Shown here: piece by piece, positions 60,757-64,000 of the stretch
Layout: each line of letters opens with the position of its first letter
Position numbering within the stretch: the stretch's first letter is position 1
Assembly (NCBI GenBank): GCA_013368515.1
Contig: JABWCI010000002.1
Location: 62,001 to 126,000 of the forward strand
DNA: 64,000 nucleotides
Direction: 5' to 3'
Origin: Candidatus Altimarinota bacterium
Lineage (GTDB): Bacteria; Patescibacteriota; Gracilibacteria; BD1-5; UBA6164
The notes under the pieces: generated by a model
Seen by the model: the letters and a program-made list of their open reading frames with translations, nothing else
The model's database searches: none
Told to the model about the DNA's origin: nothing
Position numbers and translations under genes: made by a program

Positions 60757-60959
60757 TACTTATTTTTATTATTATTTTTATAAATTTTAGCTATTGATAT
60801 GCTTCTGAAAATGAAATGGTTAATCTTTTAGACAATGTTGCAACTTGATGACTTAATGTTGCATTTAGAATTGCTTGATATTTATTAGCATGATTAGTTA
60901 TAATTTTATTAATAACTTTTATTTTTATAAAAATTCTATGAAACAAACAAGAAAAGTAG
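60735..60959 (+). CDS. Small exported/membrane protein, 74 aa
   Basis: A 74-residue protein: an N-terminal hydrophobic signal (NKIILIFIIIFINFSYGYAS, with YA-S as possible cleavage), a short polar stretch, then one TM (IAGYLLAGLVIILLITFIFI) and a basic tail. The pattern of signal plus one TM in a short protein resembles small pilin or toxin-like peptides, but no family is recognised. Its first six codons belong to the 96-base repeat. The NUDIX gene begins inside its last codons (overlap 60938-60959), so translation is coupled. Confidence 0.65.
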
Positions 60960-61345
60960 CATTTATATGATTTTATAATGAAAATAATGAAATCTTGTTA
61001 CAAGAAAGATGAGATTATTCAAAAAATGGGGAAGAGTGGGCATTTTTTTGATGATGAATTGAGCCATGAGAGACTCCAGAAGAGTGATTTTTAAGAGAGG
61101 CAAAAGAAGAGTTGTGACTAGATATGAGAGATTTTGATTATAAATACATATGAGATTATACATTTGAATTTAGTGATAGGATAATTTATAGAAGTATATT
61201 TTTAATCAAGACAGATTTAAAAGAAACTGATTTTACAGTTTATGAATGAGCTGGAGCAAAATACTTTAATCTAGAAGATGCAAAAAAATTGAAATTTCCA
61301 AATTCAGTTGATGAGACAATAGAGATAATAAAAAAACATATGTAA
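60938..61345 (+). CDS. NUDIX hydrolase
   Basis: A 135-residue protein with a complete NUDIX box: GGGIEPGETPEEGFLREA followed by KEELGLD, fitting G-x5-E-x7-R-E-U-x-E-E-x-G-U (about residues 38-60). All seven glycine positions checked in this box, except the first Gly of some, are TGA. It hydrolyses nucleoside diphosphate derivatives with Mg2+; substrate unknown (8-oxo-dGTP and others possible). It overlaps the small membrane protein gene by 22 bases. A hairpin follows the stop. Confidence 0.93.
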
Positions 61346-61377
61346 AAAAATAACTAAGATTTCTTAGTTATTTTTTA
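61344..61377 (+). terminator. Terminator, first copy of a duplicated element
   Basis: AAAAAATAACTAAGA / TCTTAGTTATTTTTT. Nearly the same hairpin ends the next gene (62359-62391). Confidence 0.8.
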
Positions 61378-61383
61378 TTTCTA

Positions 61384-61479
61384 AATTTTAATATGGTTTT
61401 AATATCCTGGACTTATTTTTAAAATGAGTATAGTAAGAGTATTTAATAATTAAAAAAATGATTATGTTAAATAAAATTA
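61384..61479 (+). repeat. 96-base promoter repeat, copy 2
   Basis: Second copy of the block at 60661-60756, offset exactly 723 bases, again running into the start of a gene (61458). TGGACT (61408), 15-base spacer, TATAGT (61429). Confidence 0.85.
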
Positions 61480-62357
61480 AATCAGTATTTAAAAAAGGAG
61501 ATGTAAAAATTGTGACTACATTTAAAACTTATATTAAAGATTTTTTCTTTAGTTTATTTTCATTTATAATTTCATTTGTACTTACTTTCTATTTAGAACA
61601 AAATATTTTTACTTCAGAAACAACAATTATTTCATTTTTTTTCCCAATTTTTTATATAAGTATTTATTATTTTTTTAATATAATATTTAAAATATATAAT
61701 TGATCTAAAAAAAGTTTAATATATTTTTTTATATTCCTTTCGTTAGTTTTAATTATATTTTCATTTACTATATATAGTGTATTTTTTTATAGATGACCAA
61801 TTATTGCTCATAAACCAATAATCTACCTATATCCAGAACAAAAACAAGAAGTAAAAGTAGAACTAGAAGTAGAATGAAAATTGATAGCAGATTATCCAAG
61901 ATATGATGAAGAAATAAAAGGTTGGGAAGTGACAGCATATCCAGATAGTACTATAATAGAAGATGAAAAAGAATATAGTTATCTATTTTGGGAAGCAGAA
62001 TTTGAAAACAATGATTGGGATTTAAGTAGTTGATTTGTAGTAGAGTGAAAAGATGCAAGAGAATTTTTACAAGAGAAATTATCATATATATGATTAACAC
62101 CAAAAGAATACAATGAATTTATAGTATATTGGTACCCAAAAATGATGAACAACAAATATAATCTAGTATATTTTGCATGACTAGATTATACATCAAAAGC
62201 ACCATTAAACATCATACCAGAACCTGATTCTTTACTTAGAGTATTTACAGTGATAAAACCACTAAAAGAAAAAATAGATATACAAGAACAAGTTTTAGAA
62301 AGATTTGATAGAAAATGATTTAGTGTAGTAGAATGGTGATGAACTATTTTGGAATAA
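61458..62357 (+). CDS. Membrane-anchored protein with conserved extracellular domain
   Basis: A 299-residue protein. Three hydrophobic helices lie in the first 115 residues (FSLFSFIISFVLTFYLE, ISFFFPIFYISIYYFF, IYFFIFLSLVLIIFSF). A conserved domain follows: KPIIYLYPEQKQEVKVELEV, ADYPRYDEEIKGWEVTAYPD and EYSYLFWEAEFE, a combination I associate with an uncharacterised family common in CPR genomes, without known function. It ends ..RKGFSVVEWGGTILE. The N-terminal codons MIMLNKI belong to the promoter repeat shared with the 60735 gene. Probably displayed on the outside of the membrane. Confidence 0.75.
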
Positions 62358-62358
62358 T

Positions 62359-62391
62359 AAAAAAATAATTAAGATTTCTTAGTTATTTTTT
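62359..62391. terminator. Bidirectional terminator, second copy of a duplicated element
   Basis: AAAAAATAATTAAGA / TCTTAGTTATTTTTTT, one base different in the stem from 61344-61377; the stop codon of tag (62383) is inside. Confidence 0.8.
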
Positions 62392-62943
62392 TATACACTT
62401 AAAACATCATTGTCCGTGATCATTTGTCATACCGACTGCTTGCATAAACGCATAGATTATAGTAGAACCTACGAAATTCATATCTCTTTTTTTCAAGTCT
62501 TTTGATATAGCATCTGATAATTGAGTTTTTGTTTGATAATCACTCAATTTTTCGTGATTATTTACTATTTGTTTACCACCTATAAACTTCCATAGATAAT
62601 TATAAAAACTACCAAATTCTTTTTGTATTTCTAAAAATGCTTTTGCATTTTTAGTTACTGATATGATTTTGAGTTTATTTCTAATAATTCATGGGTTTTG
62701 CATAAGATCTTCTTGTTTTTTTGAATCGTAATTTGCTATTTTTTCTGCATCAAAATTATCAAAAGCAATTCTATAATTTTCTCTCTTGTTAAGTACAGTT
62801 TCCCAAGAAATTCCAGCTTGTGCTCACTCCAAAATAAGCATCTCAAAAAGCTCTTTATCATCAGTCACTATTTCTCACCACTCATTGTCATGATAATCTA
62901 CATAAAGGGGATTATTTAGATTTAACCAGTCACATCTTTTCAT
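62383..62943 (-). CDS. tag: DNA-3-methyladenine glycosylase I
   Basis: A 186-residue base-excision repair enzyme removing 3-methyladenine. MKRCDWLNLNNPLYVDYHDN gives the first zinc ligand Cys4 and the family start; EWGEIVTDDKELFEMLILEG, AQAGISWETVLNKRENYR (about residue 45) and NFVGSTIIYAFMQAVGMTND near the C-terminus are diagnostic. His and Cys near the end (DHGQGCFKC) complete the zinc snap. Length is normal. It lies downstream of rhuM on the same strand, five bases between stop and start, so probably one transcript. Confidence 0.95.
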
Positions 62944-62947
62944 AGGT

Positions 62948-63442
62948 TTAGTTTATTAGATTTATAAGTAATTTAAATTTTTGTGATAAATTTCAAGACT
63001 TAAGAGTATTTTTAAATAGATTTAGAGTATTTTCTAATTCTTTATATCATTTTTCTTCTAATCTTTTTTGATTTACAGCATATCATTTTATTAGATATTC
63101 TTTTAGAATATTACTAACCCATTTACGAAAATTCATAGCTTTTTCAGAATTAGTCCTATATCATATAGATAAAATCATATCTAAATTATATATATTTTTA
63201 TCTCTTTTAACTAATCTTTCTCATTCATTTTTAACTTGTGCATTTTTTGCACATGTTAAATTTTTATCTAGTTCTCAAGATCAATAAATATTTTTGATAT
63301 GTCTTTGTATAGTTGTTCTATCTTTTCAAAAAATAGATGCAATTTGATAACTATCTAACCAAACAGTTTCTTCTTTAAAGTTTACTTGAACATCAATATC
63401 TCAAGTCTTATCTTTATATATTTGAATTTCTCCTTTATTCAT
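62948..63442 (-). CDS. RhuM-family protein, short form
   Basis: A 164-residue protein (MNKGEIQIYKDKTGDIDVQV..). It has the RhuM-type opening ETVWLDSYQIASIFGKDRTT followed by IQRHIKNIYGSGELDKNLTC, with a helix-turn-helix feel, and NLDMILSIGYRTNSEKAMNF RKW. RhuM was named in Salmonella pathogenicity islands; in other genomes it is associated with mobile islands and toxin-like loci; its biochemical role is unknown. It is about half of the long RhuM form (300+), lacking the Fic/DOC-like tail. Cotranscribed with tag. Confidence 0.8.
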
Positions 63443-63550
63443 AATAATATAATTATATACTAAATATATACTTATTATAATAATAAATATTAAATTACAA
63501 ATTAAAAAAAATAAATATAATAGACTTAATTTAAATCTAAATACAAATTT

Positions 63551-63952
63551 ATGCAAAAATCTAGAGATATTTGGAAAGCTAGAGAAAAAGAGCTAGTTTG
63601 AGTTGAAAATTGTCCTTTTTGTGACTCTCATTCTCAATGAGATTGTATTATTTGGAAAGGAAAATATTGGTATATTCAGCACAATATGTATCCATATCTT
63701 TGATTAAAAGAACATATTATGGCTGTACCTTTTTCACACAAAACTTTTACTTATGAATTAACAAGTGAAGAGTATAGCGAATTTAGCGAAGTGCAAAAAT
63801 TTGTAAAAAGTTTTTTTTGAGATAGAGATTACTTTTCTTTTATTCGTGAATCATTGTCAAATAGAAGTATAGAGCATTTGCATTATCATTTTTTACCATG
63901 AGTTTTGAGAACTAGTAGAATAGAAAATATACTTAGAGAACAAGGGTTTTAA
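63551..63952 (+). CDS. HIT-like (histidine triad superfamily) protein
   Basis: A 133-residue protein. ENCPFCDSHSQGDCIIWKGK near the start has a CxxC-like pair, then YIQHNMYPYLGLKEHIMAVP (HIT beta strands) and the triad-like SNRSIEHLHYHFLPGVLRT (H-x-H-x-H variant). It probably belongs to the HIT/GalT superfamily, binding or hydrolysing nucleotides. It differs from the first HIT protein at 11211 in having the zinc-like cysteines and a shifted triad. It is divergent from rhuM. An AT-rich 48-base stretch with no feature remains to the right edge. Confidence 0.8.
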
Positions 63953-64000
63953 TTTTTTTGCAATATTTAGAAAAACAAATTATTTTTCTCTTACTTGATT

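Overview
The window comes from a very AT-rich bacterium that reads UGA as glycine (translation table 25), so almost every real gene looks broken into short ORFs under the standard code. The clearest proof is in rpoC: the catalytic motif NADF-D-G-D of the beta' subunit has TGA at its invariant glycine (8015-8017). The Walker A glycines of UvrB, HsdR and a ClpX-like ATPase, and many conserved glycines in tRNA synthetases, are also TGA. Reading TGA as Gly gives full-length proteins that end only in TAA or TAG. This code is known in the Candidate Phyla Radiation lineages Absconditabacteria (SR1) and Gracilibacteria (BD1-5/GN02). The sequence alone does not tell me which of the two this is. All gene coordinates below use that code.

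Layout. 1-10.4 kb: a truncated secreted protein, an unknown protein, MltG (cell-wall lytic transglycosylase), then rpoB-rpoC. 10.4-18.5 kb: small proteins, a HIT hydrolase, an orphan membrane-anchored solute-binding protein, a HemW-like radical SAM enzyme, a hibernation factor, gatB, and a large VirB6/TrbL-like membrane protein. 18.5-29.5 kb: an AAA ATPase, a PiT phosphate transporter, argS, a methyltransferase, a type IV pilin, a bifunctional (p)ppGpp synthetase/hydrolase, rpsO, and a protein with two tandem ClpX-like ATPase domains. 29.6-45.9 kb: MurL-like epimerase plus class B penicillin-binding protein, tRNA-Phe, a [2Fe-2S] protein, cysS, a Ste24-type protease, a duplicated DUF1538 membrane protein, metG, ferredoxin, galU, yvcK, a U32-like protein, a coiled-coil protein and a second pilin. 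45.9-50.0 kb: uvrB, two unknown proteins and the tmRNA gene ssrA.

Directly 3' of ssrA (50.0-60.3 kb) lies a likely accessory island. It holds a cluster of palindromes beside a GIY-YIG endonuclease, a BRO-N/Fic fusion protein, and a complete type I restriction-modification system (hsdM, hsdS, hsdR). The restriction genes are interleaved with a NYN-type nuclease, a membrane protein and a second Fic protein, which is preceded by two copies of an operator-like repeat. From 60.2 kb to the end come small accessory genes: DUF1801, a small membrane protein plus NUDIX, and a membrane/exported protein, the last two units sharing nearly identical promoter and terminator sequences. They are followed by DNA-3-methyladenine glycosylase I, RhuM and a HIT-like protein.

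The genome is compact. Genes abut or overlap by one base, and convergent pairs share palindromic terminators that contain the stop codons of one or both genes. Shine-Dalgarno sequences are hardly visible before the starts, while several sigma70-like promoters are good matches to consensus.
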